The notes under the pieces were generated by a model. The model did not search any database and was not told where the DNA came from. It saw nothing but the letters and a program-made list of their open reading frames with translations. From CAVQWT01 sp963810815 (GTDB lineage: Bacteria; Pseudomonadota; Gammaproteobacteria; Burkholderiales; Casimicrobiaceae), in assembly GCA_963810815.1 (NCBI GenBank), contig CAWEPB010000007.1, positions 1,298,386 through 1,362,385 of the forward strand: a stretch of DNA of 64,000 bases, written 5' to 3'. The first letter of the stretch is position 1; every line of letters begins with the position of its first letter. Below, in pieces: positions 35,360 to 44,525 of the stretch. A program made the translations under genes and the position numbers.

Positions 35360-36118
35360 CTAGCGTGCGAGCCAGCCGCCGTCGACCGCGATCACCGAGC
35401 CGTGCACGTAGTCGGATGCCGACGAGCAGAGGAACACGACGGCGCCGGCGAGATCCTCGGGCTGTCCCCAGCGGTTGGCGGGGATGCGGGCGAGAATCTC
35501 GGCACTGCGAGCGGCATCGGCGCGAAGCGGCGCCGTATTCGCCGTCGACATGTAGCCCGGCGCGATGGCGTTCACGTTGATGCCCTTCGCCGCCCACTCG
35601 TTGGCGAGCAGCCGCGTCAGACCGAGCACGCCGCTCTTCGACGCGGTGTACGAAGGCACGCGGATGCCGCCCTGGAAGGAAAGCATCGAAGCGACGTTCA
35701 CGATCTTGCCGCCGCCGCCCTGCGCGAGGAACTGCCGCGCGGCGGCCTGGGCGAGAAAGAAAACGCTCTTCAGGTTGAGATCGATCACGTCGTCCCAGTC
35801 GGCCTCGGTGAAGTCGATCGAGTCTGCGCGACGGATGATTCCGGCGTTGTTGACCAGGATGTCGAGGCGGCCCATCGCGCCGGCCGCCTGCTCGACCACA
35901 CGGCGCAACGCGGCAGGTCCGCGCAGGTCCTGGGCGATCGCCGTGAAGCGACGGCCCGCACCCTGGACCAGCGCGCGAGTCTCGTCGACGCCGACGATAT
36001 CGACGCCCGCGATGTCCGCGCCCGCTTCCGCCAGTGCGACCGCCATCGCCTGCCCCAGGCCCTGTCCCGCCCCGGTCACGAGCGCGCAGCGACCGTCCAA
36101 TCGGAAGCTCGCAGGCAT
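35360..36118 (-). CDS. kduD: 2-dehydro-3-deoxy-D-gluconate 5-dehydrogenase KduD
   Basis: A 252-residue short-chain dehydrogenase. The NAD motif is VTGAGQGLGQAMAVALAEAG, NNAG is in VNNAGIIRRADSI, and the catalytic Tyr/Lys are in VPSYTASKSGVLGLTR. KduD works with KduI, here overlapping in TGATG, on the breakdown of unsaturated galacturonides. Its tail SDYVHGSVIAVDGGWLAR is typical of the family. It lies downstream of the transporter in the same operon. Confidence 0.93.
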   Translation of the reverse strand: MPASFRLDGRCALVTGAGQGLGQAMAVALAEAGADIAGVDIVGVDETRALVQGAGRRFTAIAQDLRGPAALRRVVEQAAGAMGRLDILVNNAGIIRRADSIDFTEADWDDVIDLNLKSVFFLAQAAARQFLAQGGGGKIVNVASMLSFQGGIRVPSYTASKSGVLGLTRLLANEWAAKGINVNAIAPGYMSTANTAPLRADAARSAEILARIPANRWGQPEDLAGAVVFLCSSASDYVHGSVIAVDGGWLAR

Positions 36119-36954
36119 CAGCGCAGCTCCGCCGTGGCGACGTGATCCATGTCGTCGAACACCTGGTTCTCGCCGACCATGCCCCAGATGAACGTGTACG
36201 CCTGCGTGCCGACGCCGGAGTGGATCGACCAGCTCGGGCTGATCACGGCCTGCTCGTTGCGCACGACGATGTGGCGGGTCTCGTCCGGACGTCCGCACAG
36301 GTGGAACACCGCCGCGTCGGCCGGGAGCCCGAAGTAGAAATAGACCTCCATCCGGCGCTCGTGGGTGTGCGTCGGGAACGTATTCCACACGCTGCCCGGC
36401 TCGAGCACCGTCATGCCCATCGTCAGCTGGCAGGTTTCGACCACGCCGGGTACGAGCAGCTTGTAGATCGTGCGCCGGTTCGCGGTCTTCGCATCGCCGA
36501 GCGTCGTCGAGGCGGCCTCGGCCTGCGTGACCCGGCGCGTCGGGCATGCGCGGTGCGCCGGCGCGCTGTTGAGATAGAACTTGGCCGGGTCCGTGGCGTC
36601 CGCGCTGCGGAACCGGACGTCGCGCGCCCCCATGCCGACGTAGAGCGCGTCGCCGGGCCCGATCGCGTGCGTCGCCCCGTCGACGACCACCGATCCGGGT
36701 CCGCCGACGTTGATCACGCCGAGCTCGCGCCGCTCGAGGAAGGTGCCGACCGCGAACCGCTTCGCGAGGTCGGCCGTGAAGCCGAGCTCCTCGCCGAGCG
36801 GCATCGCGCCGCCGACGATGATGCGGTCGATCTGGCTGTAGGTCAGCGTCAGCTGGCCGCGAACGAATACGCTGTCGACGAGGAACTGGGTGCGCAGACC
36901 TGCCGAATCGAGCGTCTTCGCGTGGTCGCTGTGGATGGGTTGGCGGGTGTCCAT
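36118..36954 (-). CDS. kduI: 5-keto-4-deoxyuronate isomerase KduI
   Basis: A 278-residue cupin-fold isomerase of the exact family length. It converts 5-keto-4-deoxyuronate (from unsaturated uronates) to the next sugar acid. Zinc-ligand residues are seen in FPTHTHERRMEVYFYF and SIHSGVGTQAYTFIWG. The neighbour KduD completes the pair. The start ATG is at 36954, preceded by the ABC transporter genes by 22 bases. Confidence 0.95.
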   Translation of the reverse strand: MDTRQPIHSDHAKTLDSAGLRTQFLVDSVFVRGQLTLTYSQIDRIIVGGAMPLGEELGFTADLAKRFAVGTFLERRELGVINVGGPGSVVVDGATHAIGPGDALYVGMGARDVRFRSADATDPAKFYLNSAPAHRACPTRRVTQAEAASTTLGDAKTANRRTIYKLLVPGVVETCQLTMGMTVLEPGSVWNTFPTHTHERRMEVYFYFGLPADAAVFHLCGRPDETRHIVVRNEQAVISPSWSIHSGVGTQAYTFIWGMVGENQVFDDMDHVATAELR

Positions 36955-36976
36955 TGCAGGCTCCTTGGTGAGGGCT

Positions 36977-38017
36977 CTACGACGTGGAGCGGGCGACGCC
37001 GCGAAGGGACAGTTCCGCCGCGCGATGACAGCGCACGAGGTGGTTCGGGGCCACTTCTTCCAGCACCGGCGCCCTTTCCCGGCAGACGTCCTGCGCGAAC
37101 TCGCACCGGGGATGGAAGTGGCAACCCGACGGCGTGTTGGCCGGGTCGGCAACCTCCCCCTGCAGGACGATCCGCTCCGAGCGAAGGCGCGGATCCGGCT
37201 TCGGCACCGCGGACATCAGGGCGGCGGTGTACGGATGCTTCGGCGACGCGAACAACTCCTCGGTGGGCGCGGTCTCCACGATCCTGCCGACATACATGAC
37301 CGCGACCCGTTCGCTGATGTGCTTGACGACGCTCAAGTCGTGCGCGACGAACAGGTAGGTCAGCCCCAGCTTTTCCTGCAGATCGAGGAGCAGGTTCAGG
37401 ATCTGGGCCTGGACCGACACGTCCAGGGCGGAGACCGGTTCATCCGCAACGACCAGGCGGGGGTTCAACGCGAGCGCCCGGGCGATGCCGATGCGCTGCC
37501 GCTGACCGCCCGAGAAGGCATGCGGGTAGCGCCGCATGTATTCCGGCCGCAGGCCCACGAGCCTGAGGAGTTCCACCACCCGGTCGGTTCTGGCGTCGAC
37601 GTTGCCTTCGCCGTGGATGAGCAGGGGCTCGCCGACGATGTCGAGGAGCGTCATCCGCGGGTTCAGCGACGAAAACGGATCCTGGAAGATCATCTGCATC
37701 TGGCGCCGCAGCGGCTGCAACCGGCTCTTCGGGAGCGTGGCCACGTCCAGGACTTCATCGTTGTCCGCGAGGAGAACCTGGCCGGCTGTCGGCGTGATGG
37801 CGCGCAGAATGCATCGGGCCGTCGTGGTCTTCCCGCAGCCGCTCTCGCCGACGAGCGACAGCGTCTCGCCCCGATTGAGAACAAAGCTCACGTCGTCGAC
37901 CGCCTTCACGTGGCCGATCGTCTTCTGCAGGATGCCGCGGCGAATGGGGAAGTACTTCTTCAGTCCCCTGACATCGAGGAGCACCGACCTTCCCGACCCG
38001 GCGCTGCCGTTCGTCAT
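36977..38017 (-). CDS. ABC transporter ATPase, OppF/DppF-type
   Basis: A 346-residue ATPase of the peptide/nickel/oligosaccharide class. Walker A is VGESGCGKTT, signature FSGGQRQRIGIARAL, and Walker B LVVADEPVSALD. The C-terminal oligopeptide-type extension CHFHPRCEFAQDVC with spaced Cys is present. It should pair with the neighbouring OppD-like ATPase. It is 16 bases downstream of that gene and 22 bases upstream of kduI. Confidence 0.93.
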   Translation of the reverse strand: MTNGSAGSGRSVLLDVRGLKKYFPIRRGILQKTIGHVKAVDDVSFVLNRGETLSLVGESGCGKTTTARCILRAITPTAGQVLLADNDEVLDVATLPKSRLQPLRRQMQMIFQDPFSSLNPRMTLLDIVGEPLLIHGEGNVDARTDRVVELLRLVGLRPEYMRRYPHAFSGGQRQRIGIARALALNPRLVVADEPVSALDVSVQAQILNLLLDLQEKLGLTYLFVAHDLSVVKHISERVAVMYVGRIVETAPTEELFASPKHPYTAALMSAVPKPDPRLRSERIVLQGEVADPANTPSGCHFHPRCEFAQDVCRERAPVLEEVAPNHLVRCHRAAELSLRGVARSTS

Positions 38018-38033
38018 GCTCGTCCGCCTGGCG

Positions 38034-39035
38034 TCATGGGTAGAGGAAGCAGCTGGCCCGGCGTCCCTCGCCCACCGCCTGGAGCGGCGGTTCGTCGACG
38101 TCGCAGCGACCGGGAATGGCGGACACGCAGCGAGGATGGAACGGACAGCCCTTGGGCCGGTTGAACGGGTGCGGAATCGATCCGCTGATGGTCGGAAGTT
38201 TCAACCGCGGCGTGGATTCGATGCTCGGTATCGACTGCAGCAGCGCCTTCGTGTACGGATGCCTGGGATCGTGAAAGATGTCGTCGACCGACCCCTGTTC
38301 GACCACCTTGCCCAGGTACATCACGACCACGTCGTCGGCCATTTCCGCGACCACGCCGAGGTTGTGGGTGATGAGCATGATGGCCATGCCCCGCTGCTGC
38401 TGAATCCGGCGCAGGAGATCGAGGATCTGTGCCTGGGTGGTGACGTCCAGGGCCGTCGTGGGCTCGTCGGCGATGAGCAGGCGCGGATCGCAGGAGAGCG
38501 CCACCGCGATCATCGCCCGCTGCCGGAGCCCGCCGCTCAATTCGAACGAATACTCGTCGATGCGCCGCTCCGGCTTCGGGATCCCGACGCTGCGCAGCGC
38601 CTCGATTCCGCGCAGCCGCGCCTGCTTCTTGCTGACCGCGGCGTGGAGCAGGATCGCCTCGATGATCTGCTCCCCGACCGTGTGCACGGGACTGAACGAC
38701 GTCATGGGCTCCTGAAAGATGAGGCCGATGTCGCCGCCCCGAATCGAACGTATTTCCCGGCCGTCGGCCTTGAGCTTGACGAGGTCGGTTTGCGACCCGT
38801 CGGCGCGGGTGAGAATGATTTCTCCGTCCACGATGCGGCCGGGACGATCGACGATGCGCAGGATCGACTGCGCCGTGACGCTCTTGCCGCAGCCGCTTTC
38901 GCCGACGATGCCCAGCGTCTTGCCCGGGAACACGTCGAAGGAAGCACCGTCGACGGCCTTGGTCGTTCCTTCGTCCTGAAAGAAGCTCGTCCTCAGGTTG
39001 CGCACCGACAGCAGCGGCTTGGTGTCGATCGGCAT
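38034..39035 (-). CDS. ABC transporter ATPase, OppD/DppD-type
   Basis: A 333-residue ATPase. Walker A VGESGCGKSV, signature LSGGLRQRAMIAVAL, Walker B LLIADEPTTALD, and the C-terminal PFHPRCVSAIPGRC extension. I start at MPIDTKPLL (39035). Together with the OppF-like subunit it forms the heterodimeric motor. Adjacent on the same strand are the permeases. Confidence 0.92.
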   Translation of the reverse strand: MPIDTKPLLSVRNLRTSFFQDEGTTKAVDGASFDVFPGKTLGIVGESGCGKSVTAQSILRIVDRPGRIVDGEIILTRADGSQTDLVKLKADGREIRSIRGGDIGLIFQEPMTSFSPVHTVGEQIIEAILLHAAVSKKQARLRGIEALRSVGIPKPERRIDEYSFELSGGLRQRAMIAVALSCDPRLLIADEPTTALDVTTQAQILDLLRRIQQQRGMAIMLITHNLGVVAEMADDVVVMYLGKVVEQGSVDDIFHDPRHPYTKALLQSIPSIESTPRLKLPTISGSIPHPFNRPKGCPFHPRCVSAIPGRCDVDEPPLQAVGEGRRASCFLYP

Positions 39036-39117
39036 GGTCAGTCGGCTCGTCGAGGCGGCGTCGATGCGGCGGACGGTCGAATGGGGCTCGGGCGGACGAT
39101 CGCCGGGGTCAGGCCGT

Positions 39118-40245
39118 TCACAGATACGGGTCCGCCGCGTCCCGTATGCCGTCGCCCATGAAATTGAACGCGAGGACGGCGACGATGACGGCAATGGACG
39201 GGTAGAGAAGCCAGGGAGAGATGACCAGCGCCTGGATGTTCTGCGCGTCCTGGAGCAGCACACCCCAGCTGATCGCCGGCGGCCGCAGGCCCAGCCCGAG
39301 GAAGCTCAGCGACGTCTCGCTGATGATGATCGCGGGTATCGCCAGCGTGGTCGCCGCGATGATGTGGCTGATGAACGAGGGCACCATGTGGCGGAAGATG
39401 ATCCGCGACCTGCTGCAGCCGAGCAGCTCGGCCGCCATGACGAAATCTTCCTGCTTGAGCGATATGAATCTTCCCCGCACGACCCGGGCGAGCTCGGTCC
39501 AGCCGATGAGCGAGATGATGATCGTGATCGCGAAGTAGACCTTCACGACGTCCCAATCCGCGGGGAGGGCCGCGGCCAGGCCCATCCAGAGCGGAATCGT
39601 CGGAATCGAGCGCAGGATCTCGATGATGCGCTGGATCACCGAATCGACCCACCCGCCGAAGTAGCCGGAAATGCCGCCCAGGACGACGCCCAGCACCAGG
39701 CTCAGCGCAACGCTGACCAGGCCGATGGTCATCGAGGTCCGCGTCGCGTACATGAGCCGCGACCAGAGATCCCGCCCCTGCCCGTCGGTTCCCAGCAGGA
39801 AGAGCGTCTCTCCGGCCTTGGCGCCTTCCACGCCGATCAGGTGGCGATTGGTCGGGATGAAGCCGAGGAGCAGCCAGGGCTCCCCCTGGGCGAAGAAGGT
39901 GATCGGGATCTTCCTGTTCGTATCGGGAACGTAGACCCGCTTGAACGTGAGGGGGTCGCGCGAACCCGTCAAGCCGTATATGTGGGGCCTGAAGCTTCCG
40001 CCGTCGAACCAATGGATCTGCTGCGGCGCCATCAGCGAGCGCTGGGCTTCCGATTCCTGCGGATCGGCATAGGCGAAGAAATCGGCGAACAGCGCCACCA
40101 CGTAGAAGGCGATCAGGACGATGGTGCCACCGGCGGCGAGCTTGTGCTTGCGAAAGCGCCACCACATGAGCTGCCATTGCGTGGCGACGGCGATCCTGTC
40201 TTCCGCCAGGACCCCGGTTTCCGGTGCCGCTGCGACTTCCGCCAT
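39118..40245 (-). CDS. ABC transporter permease, OppC/DppC-type
   Basis: A 375-residue inner-membrane permease with about six hydrophobic segments, from GTIVLIAFYVVALFADFF to LLYPSIAVIVAVLAFNFMGDG. The ATPase-docking loop is VVRGRFISLKQEDFVMAAELLGCSR. A roughly 85-residue periplasmic segment after the first helix is longer than in classical OppC. The ATG overlaps the stop of the upstream permease as TAATG, so the two are coupled. Confidence 0.93.
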   Translation of the reverse strand: MAEVAAAPETGVLAEDRIAVATQWQLMWWRFRKHKLAAGGTIVLIAFYVVALFADFFAYADPQESEAQRSLMAPQQIHWFDGGSFRPHIYGLTGSRDPLTFKRVYVPDTNRKIPITFFAQGEPWLLLGFIPTNRHLIGVEGAKAGETLFLLGTDGQGRDLWSRLMYATRTSMTIGLVSVALSLVLGVVLGGISGYFGGWVDSVIQRIIEILRSIPTIPLWMGLAAALPADWDVVKVYFAITIIISLIGWTELARVVRGRFISLKQEDFVMAAELLGCSRSRIIFRHMVPSFISHIIAATTLAIPAIIISETSLSFLGLGLRPPAISWGVLLQDAQNIQALVISPWLLYPSIAVIVAVLAFNFMGDGIRDAADPYL

Positions 40246-41234
40246 TACTGCCGCCCCAGCCGGATTCTCGGGTCGACCCACATCAGCAGCAGGTCCGAAA
40301 TGAACGTCCCGATGACGGTCATCACGCCGAGCAGCAGGACGATGGTGCCGGCCAGGAACATGTCCTGCGCGATCAGCGCCTTGAGGAGAAGGGGGCCGAC
40401 CGTCGGCAGGCTGAGGACGAGCGACACGATGATGCTTCCCGAGACCACGTAGGGAAGGAGGTAGCCGATGGTGCTCACGAACGGATTGAGGGCCACCCGG
40501 ACCGGATACCGCATGATCACCCGGTATTCGGGCAGTCCCCGGGCCCGGGCGGTCATGACGTAGGGCTTGCGCAACTCATCGAGCAGGTTCGACCGCATGA
40601 TGCGGATCAGCTGGGCGGTTCCGGATACGCCGAGGACGACGGCCGGGATCGGCAGGTGCTTGGTGAGGTCCCACAGCTTGGCCATGCTCCAGGGGGCTTC
40701 GGCGAAGTCCGGCGAGAAGAGGCCGCCCACGTTCGCACCGAAGTAGGCAAAGCCGACGTACATGACGACGAGGGCCAGCAGGAACCCCGGGATGGCGAGA
40801 CCGATGAAGCCGACGAACGTGAACACGTAATCGGCGAAGGAATACGGGTACACCGCCGAGTAGATCCCGATGGGCAACGCCAGCGCCCAGGTGAAGATGA
40901 TCGCCGCCACCGAAATCACCATCGTCAAGGTGAGGCGATCGCCGATGACGTCGGAAACAGGCCGCCCCCACTCCATCGCCATGCCGAAGTTGCCCTGCAG
41001 GATGAGACCCATCCATTTCGCATATTGGACCGTGATGGGCTTGTCGAGACCGAGTTGTTCGCGCAGCGCGTTCGCCTCGCCTTCCGAAACCGCACTTCCG
41101 GACGCAGACATCGACGCGATGTACGACGTCACGTAGTCGCCCGGCGGCAGGTGGATGATCATGAACGACAGGACGGAAATGGCCCACACCGTCAGCACGG
41201 CGAGCAGCAAGCGACGAACGACATAAGCCACCAT
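40245..41234 (-). CDS. ABC transporter permease, OppB/DppB-type
   Basis: A 329-residue permease. It begins MVAYVVRRLLLAVLTVWAIS, as in OppB-like subunits, with the docking loop RSNLLDELRKPYVMTARARGL and a closing FISDLLLMWVDPRIRL. It pairs with the OppC-like subunit. It lies 94 bases after the binding protein; two strong hairpins in that gap probably reduce its expression relative to it. Confidence 0.93.
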   Translation of the reverse strand: MVAYVVRRLLLAVLTVWAISVLSFMIIHLPPGDYVTSYIASMSASGSAVSEGEANALREQLGLDKPITVQYAKWMGLILQGNFGMAMEWGRPVSDVIGDRLTLTMVISVAAIIFTWALALPIGIYSAVYPYSFADYVFTFVGFIGLAIPGFLLALVVMYVGFAYFGANVGGLFSPDFAEAPWSMAKLWDLTKHLPIPAVVLGVSGTAQLIRIMRSNLLDELRKPYVMTARARGLPEYRVIMRYPVRVALNPFVSTIGYLLPYVVSGSIIVSLVLSLPTVGPLLLKALIAQDMFLAGTIVLLLGVMTVIGTFISDLLLMWVDPRIRLGRQ

Positions 41235-41278
41235 GGCGCCCCCTGAAACGCGCTATCCGCCGGAGCCGCGTCGGCGCC

Positions 41279-41311
41279 CGGCCCGGATGCGGGCCGCCCG
41301 CTTCGGCGGGC
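41279..41311 (-). terminator. Two GC hairpins between binding protein and permeases
   Basis: CGGCCC-GGATGC-GGGCCG (41279-41296) and GCCCGC-TTCG-GCGGGC (41296-41311) are perfect 6-bp stems, adjacent to each other and right after the binding-protein stop at 41329. No T-run follows, so I see them as mRNA-stabilising or attenuating structures, which commonly keep binding-protein transcripts more abundant than those of the membrane parts. Confidence 0.5.
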
Positions 41312-41328
41312 AGCCCCGTTCCGGTTGC

Positions 41329-43401
41329 TTACTTGAAGTAGAACGTGATCGGCATCGAAGTATGCGGCGTCCGGGCATGCTGCGCGTTCACCTGGCGCTC
41401 GGGCACGTTGCCCATGTTGTTCTTCACGATGCGCACGCCCATGAAGGCCGGCGACTGACCGACCGTGCCGATGCTCCACGTCTGCTCGACGATGATCTTC
41501 CAGATTTCCTTGCCGGCCTTGACGCGATCCTCTTCCTTCATGCCGAAGGCGTTGCGGAAGAGGTCGAAGGCCCTGATCATCTCGGGATCGTCCGGCTTCT
41601 TGCCCGAGGCGCCCTTGGACGAGTACCACTTGGCGAAGGCCATGCCCATGTGGCTCTCGGCCGCGTCCACCGGCAGCGCGTGGCGGGGGAAGAGGAACAG
41701 CATTTCGGAGCCGTCGTTCGCCCAGGTGATCATCTGGTTCTCGTTGCCGTTGTCCCGGGTGAAGGCGAGATTGCGTTCGAGTTCCTTGACGTCGAGGTCG
41801 ACCCCGATCTTCTTCCATTGCTGCTTGACCATTTCGCCGACCTGCGTGTACGGAACGAATTGACCGCCGACCGTGATCATTTCGAGACGGAGCCGACCCT
41901 TGCCGTCGTTGCGCAGCCGGTACCCCTCGGGATCCTTCTTGGTCAGGCCGACCTTGTCCAGCAGTTCATTGGCCTGCTTCAGGTCCAGGACACCCCACTT
42001 CTTGTTCCACTCGGGACCCGGGCTGTAGATGGTGTCGGGGGCCGGGGCCACCGATCCGGCGCTCCCCACACCGAGCCAGAACGCCTCGTTGAGCTGGTCC
42101 CGGTCGATGCCGAGGGCGAGCGCGTGGCGGAAATCCTTGTTCTTCAGCAGCTTCGAAATCTCGGGGTCGGCCTCGTAGGAATTGCCGATGTGAATCGCGA
42201 CATCCGATCCGTTGAGACCCGGATCGAGGTGGACGGTGTAGTTGCCCTTCTTCGCGTTTTCCAGGAACACGGGCAGCTTGGACAGGTGCATGTGCCGTTC
42301 CTGGATGTCGTACTCGCCGGCGATCGCCCGCAGGTTCGCGACCTCCGTGTTCTCGGCCAGCGTCATCGTGATCTTGTCGATGTACGGAAGCTGGTTGCCC
42401 GCGGTGTCGACGGCCCAGAAGTACGGATTCCGTTCCATCGACCAGGTGGGCGTGTTGATCGGCGACACGGCCTTCCACGGCGTCATCGTGGGCAGCTCGT
42501 TGTTCAGCGCCCAGCTGTAACGGTTCTTGAGCAGCGACACCCAGCTGTCGAATCCGAGATCCTTGGCCTTCTTGGTCGCCGCCTCCTCGGACGAGTACTT
42601 CGGCAGGAACTGCTTCAGGTAGTGGGCCGGTGCGTAGGCGCCGCCGAAGTTCTGGAAGCCTCCGCGCGTCGCGAACCCGGCGCCGATGGCCGTGCTGCCC
42701 GCGAGCTGGTAGACGAAGAAGGCGTACGGTTCGGGAAATTCGAAGGCGACGGTGTAGTCGTCGATCTTCCTCATCTTGCCGTCCTTGCCGTCGATCTGAA
42801 ACTCGAAGAACGGCGTGGGAACGATGTTCTTGTTGAGGTAGATGTCCTCGTACCAGAACATGAAATCGTCCGCCGTGAAGGGCTTGCCGTCGGACCACTT
42901 GGCGCCTTTGCGCAGGTAGATCGTCGTCGTCTTGCCGTCGTCGCTGACTTTCCAGTCGCGTGCAAGGCTGGGGACGATCTTGGTGCCGGTGTAATCGAAG
43001 GTCAGGATCTTGTCGGCCGATACGATGCGGTTGCCGTTCTCATGGTCGGCCGGTCCGGTAAAGGCCCGACGCCAGTTGCCGCCGTATTTCCCGATCTGGT
43101 CCAGGGGCTTCACCACGAGGAGCTGCGAAGCCTCGGGCAGGCGCTTCTCGACCGGCGGCAGCTTTCCCGCTTTGACCAGGACGGCCAGCATCGGGGCCTC
43201 CTTGAACGTCTTCGGAAAGGCCTTCGCGTCGCGGATGATCTCCGGTCCCTGGAGCTTGCCGATCAGGGAGGACCCGATCTTTGCCGGCTTCGACGGATCC
43301 GCCGGGGTCGCGGATTGGGCGACAGCCCCCCCCGACGCCAGCGTCAACGCAGCGACAAGTCCAAGACCCGCCAGCACACGTACCGCGCGCTTCAATTTCA
43401 T
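41329..43401 (-). CDS. ABC transporter substrate-binding protein, family 5 (large)
   Basis: A 690-residue periplasmic solute-binding protein with a Sec signal (MKLKRAVRVLAGLGLVAALTL, cut after AVAQ). It is about 150 residues longer than ordinary DppA/OppA proteins, a size seen in oligosaccharide-type members. Core motifs are LARDWKVSDDGKTTTIYLRKGAKWSDGKPFTADDF and LALGIDRDQLNEAFW. With kduI and kduD in the same operon, the ligand is probably an unsaturated oligouronide or a related sugar, not a peptide. AAAGGAGGCTGT precedes the ATG. Confidence 0.9.
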   Translation of the reverse strand: MKLKRAVRVLAGLGLVAALTLASGGAVAQSATPADPSKPAKIGSSLIGKLQGPEIIRDAKAFPKTFKEAPMLAVLVKAGKLPPVEKRLPEASQLLVVKPLDQIGKYGGNWRRAFTGPADHENGNRIVSADKILTFDYTGTKIVPSLARDWKVSDDGKTTTIYLRKGAKWSDGKPFTADDFMFWYEDIYLNKNIVPTPFFEFQIDGKDGKMRKIDDYTVAFEFPEPYAFFVYQLAGSTAIGAGFATRGGFQNFGGAYAPAHYLKQFLPKYSSEEAATKKAKDLGFDSWVSLLKNRYSWALNNELPTMTPWKAVSPINTPTWSMERNPYFWAVDTAGNQLPYIDKITMTLAENTEVANLRAIAGEYDIQERHMHLSKLPVFLENAKKGNYTVHLDPGLNGSDVAIHIGNSYEADPEISKLLKNKDFRHALALGIDRDQLNEAFWLGVGSAGSVAPAPDTIYSPGPEWNKKWGVLDLKQANELLDKVGLTKKDPEGYRLRNDGKGRLRLEMITVGGQFVPYTQVGEMVKQQWKKIGVDLDVKELERNLAFTRDNGNENQMITWANDGSEMLFLFPRHALPVDAAESHMGMAFAKWYSSKGASGKKPDDPEMIRAFDLFRNAFGMKEEDRVKAGKEIWKIIVEQTWSIGTVGQSPAFMGVRIVKNNMGNVPERQVNAQHARTPHTSMPITFYFK

Positions 43402-43463
43402 ACAGCCTCCTTTTCTTTTGCTCCGAATCGGGAGCCATGACGCCGGCGGCTCGACACCCATCC

Positions 43464-43483
43464 GTCTGCCCGATATGGCAGAC
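43464..43483. promoter_or_regulatory. Perfect palindrome upstream of the transporter-kdu operon
   Basis: GTCTGCC (43464-43470) and GGCAGAC (43477-43483) are perfect inverted repeats around a 6-base spacer, about 60 bases before the binding-protein start. A site of this shape and place suits a sugar-acid repressor such as a GntR, IclR/KdgR or LacI-type protein. No regulator is next to it, and the match could be chance. Confidence 0.35.
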
Positions 43484-43695
43484 GAGCGCCGGTGCGACGG
43501 CGACAACGAGCACGGAACCCCCCTCCCCGTGCGGGCATTCTTGCGCCGTCGCCATGAATGGACCTTGCCGTAGATCAAAGCAGCCTCCGGCGGCCGGCAA
43601 ACCGCCTCGGATGGCTGCCGACGACCGGAGCCGCCATTGCGGCGCACATTGGTATCCATTGACATCCGCGCAATTGGCCCTACGTTCCAAACCCG

Positions 43696-44427
43696 ATGCA
43701 GCTCCATTCGCCCGACCCCGATTTCACCGATTCCGCCCGCGCACGCACCAACTTCCGGTTGGCGGCGCAGATCTCGCTGGGCTTTGTCGCGCTGATCTGG
43801 CTGATTCCGCTGCTGGGGTGGGGGCTGGACCTGCAGCGCTTCGGCATCCGGCCGCGGGAATGGACAGGGCTGCCGGGAATCCTGGTGGCACCGTTGCTGC
43901 ACGCTGACTTCAATCATCTGCTCGCCAATTCGCTGCCGCTGGTCGTCCTTGGCACCGCGACATTTCACCTCTACCCGCGCTCGGCGTTTCGCGTGTTGCC
44001 AGCCGTCTATCTCGGGCCCGGCATCCTCGTCTGGCTGTTTGCGCGTGGCGGCAACCACGTCGGCGCCAGCGGCATCATCTATGGCCTGGTCAGTTTTGTC
44101 TTCGTGGCCGGCCTCATCCGCCGCGACCGGCGCGCCATGGCCGGCTCGATGCTCGTCGCATTCATGTATGGCGCCATGGCGTGGGGCATTTTGCCGATCA
44201 AGCTGGGCGTGTCGTGGGAAACGCACCTGGCCGCAGCGCTGATCGGCGCGCTGCTCGCGATCGCGCTGCGGCATTGGGACAACCCGCCGCCGGCGCGCTA
44301 CTCGTGGGAACGTGAGGAAGGGGACGAAAATGCAGACGAAGATGCCGAGGGCGGCGCAGCGGAACTTGGCGAAGACGAAGAGAAGCCGGTACCGATTCAC
44401 CAAGGCCCCAGCCGATTGCTGCATTAG
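43696..44427 (+). CDS. Rhomboid family intramembrane serine protease
   Basis: A 243-residue membrane protein with about six hydrophobic segments. The catalytic Ser126 is in GASGIIYGL and His178 in WETHLAAALIGAL. The HADFNHLLANSLPL motif of rhomboids is at residues 69-82. The C-terminal 40 residues are acidic and cytosolic. It may cleave membrane-anchored substrates; none is implied by the neighbourhood. An M16 protease follows after about 100 bases. Confidence 0.93.
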   Translation: MQLHSPDPDFTDSARARTNFRLAAQISLGFVALIWLIPLLGWGLDLQRFGIRPREWTGLPGILVAPLLHADFNHLLANSLPLVVLGTATFHLYPRSAFRVLPAVYLGPGILVWLFARGGNHVGASGIIYGLVSFVFVAGLIRRDRRAMAGSMLVAFMYGAMAWGILPIKLGVSWETHLAAALIGALLAIALRHWDNPPPARYSWEREEGDENADEDAEGGAAELGEDEEKPVPIHQGPSRLLH

Positions 44428-44525
44428 GGCAGGCGTAAGCAAGGCGTCGCGCTCAGCAGGTCCGGATCGTGCCGTGGCGCGTCAGCGGGCGGGGTGCGCA
44501 GCCGCGCGTGTACGATAAGGCCGCT

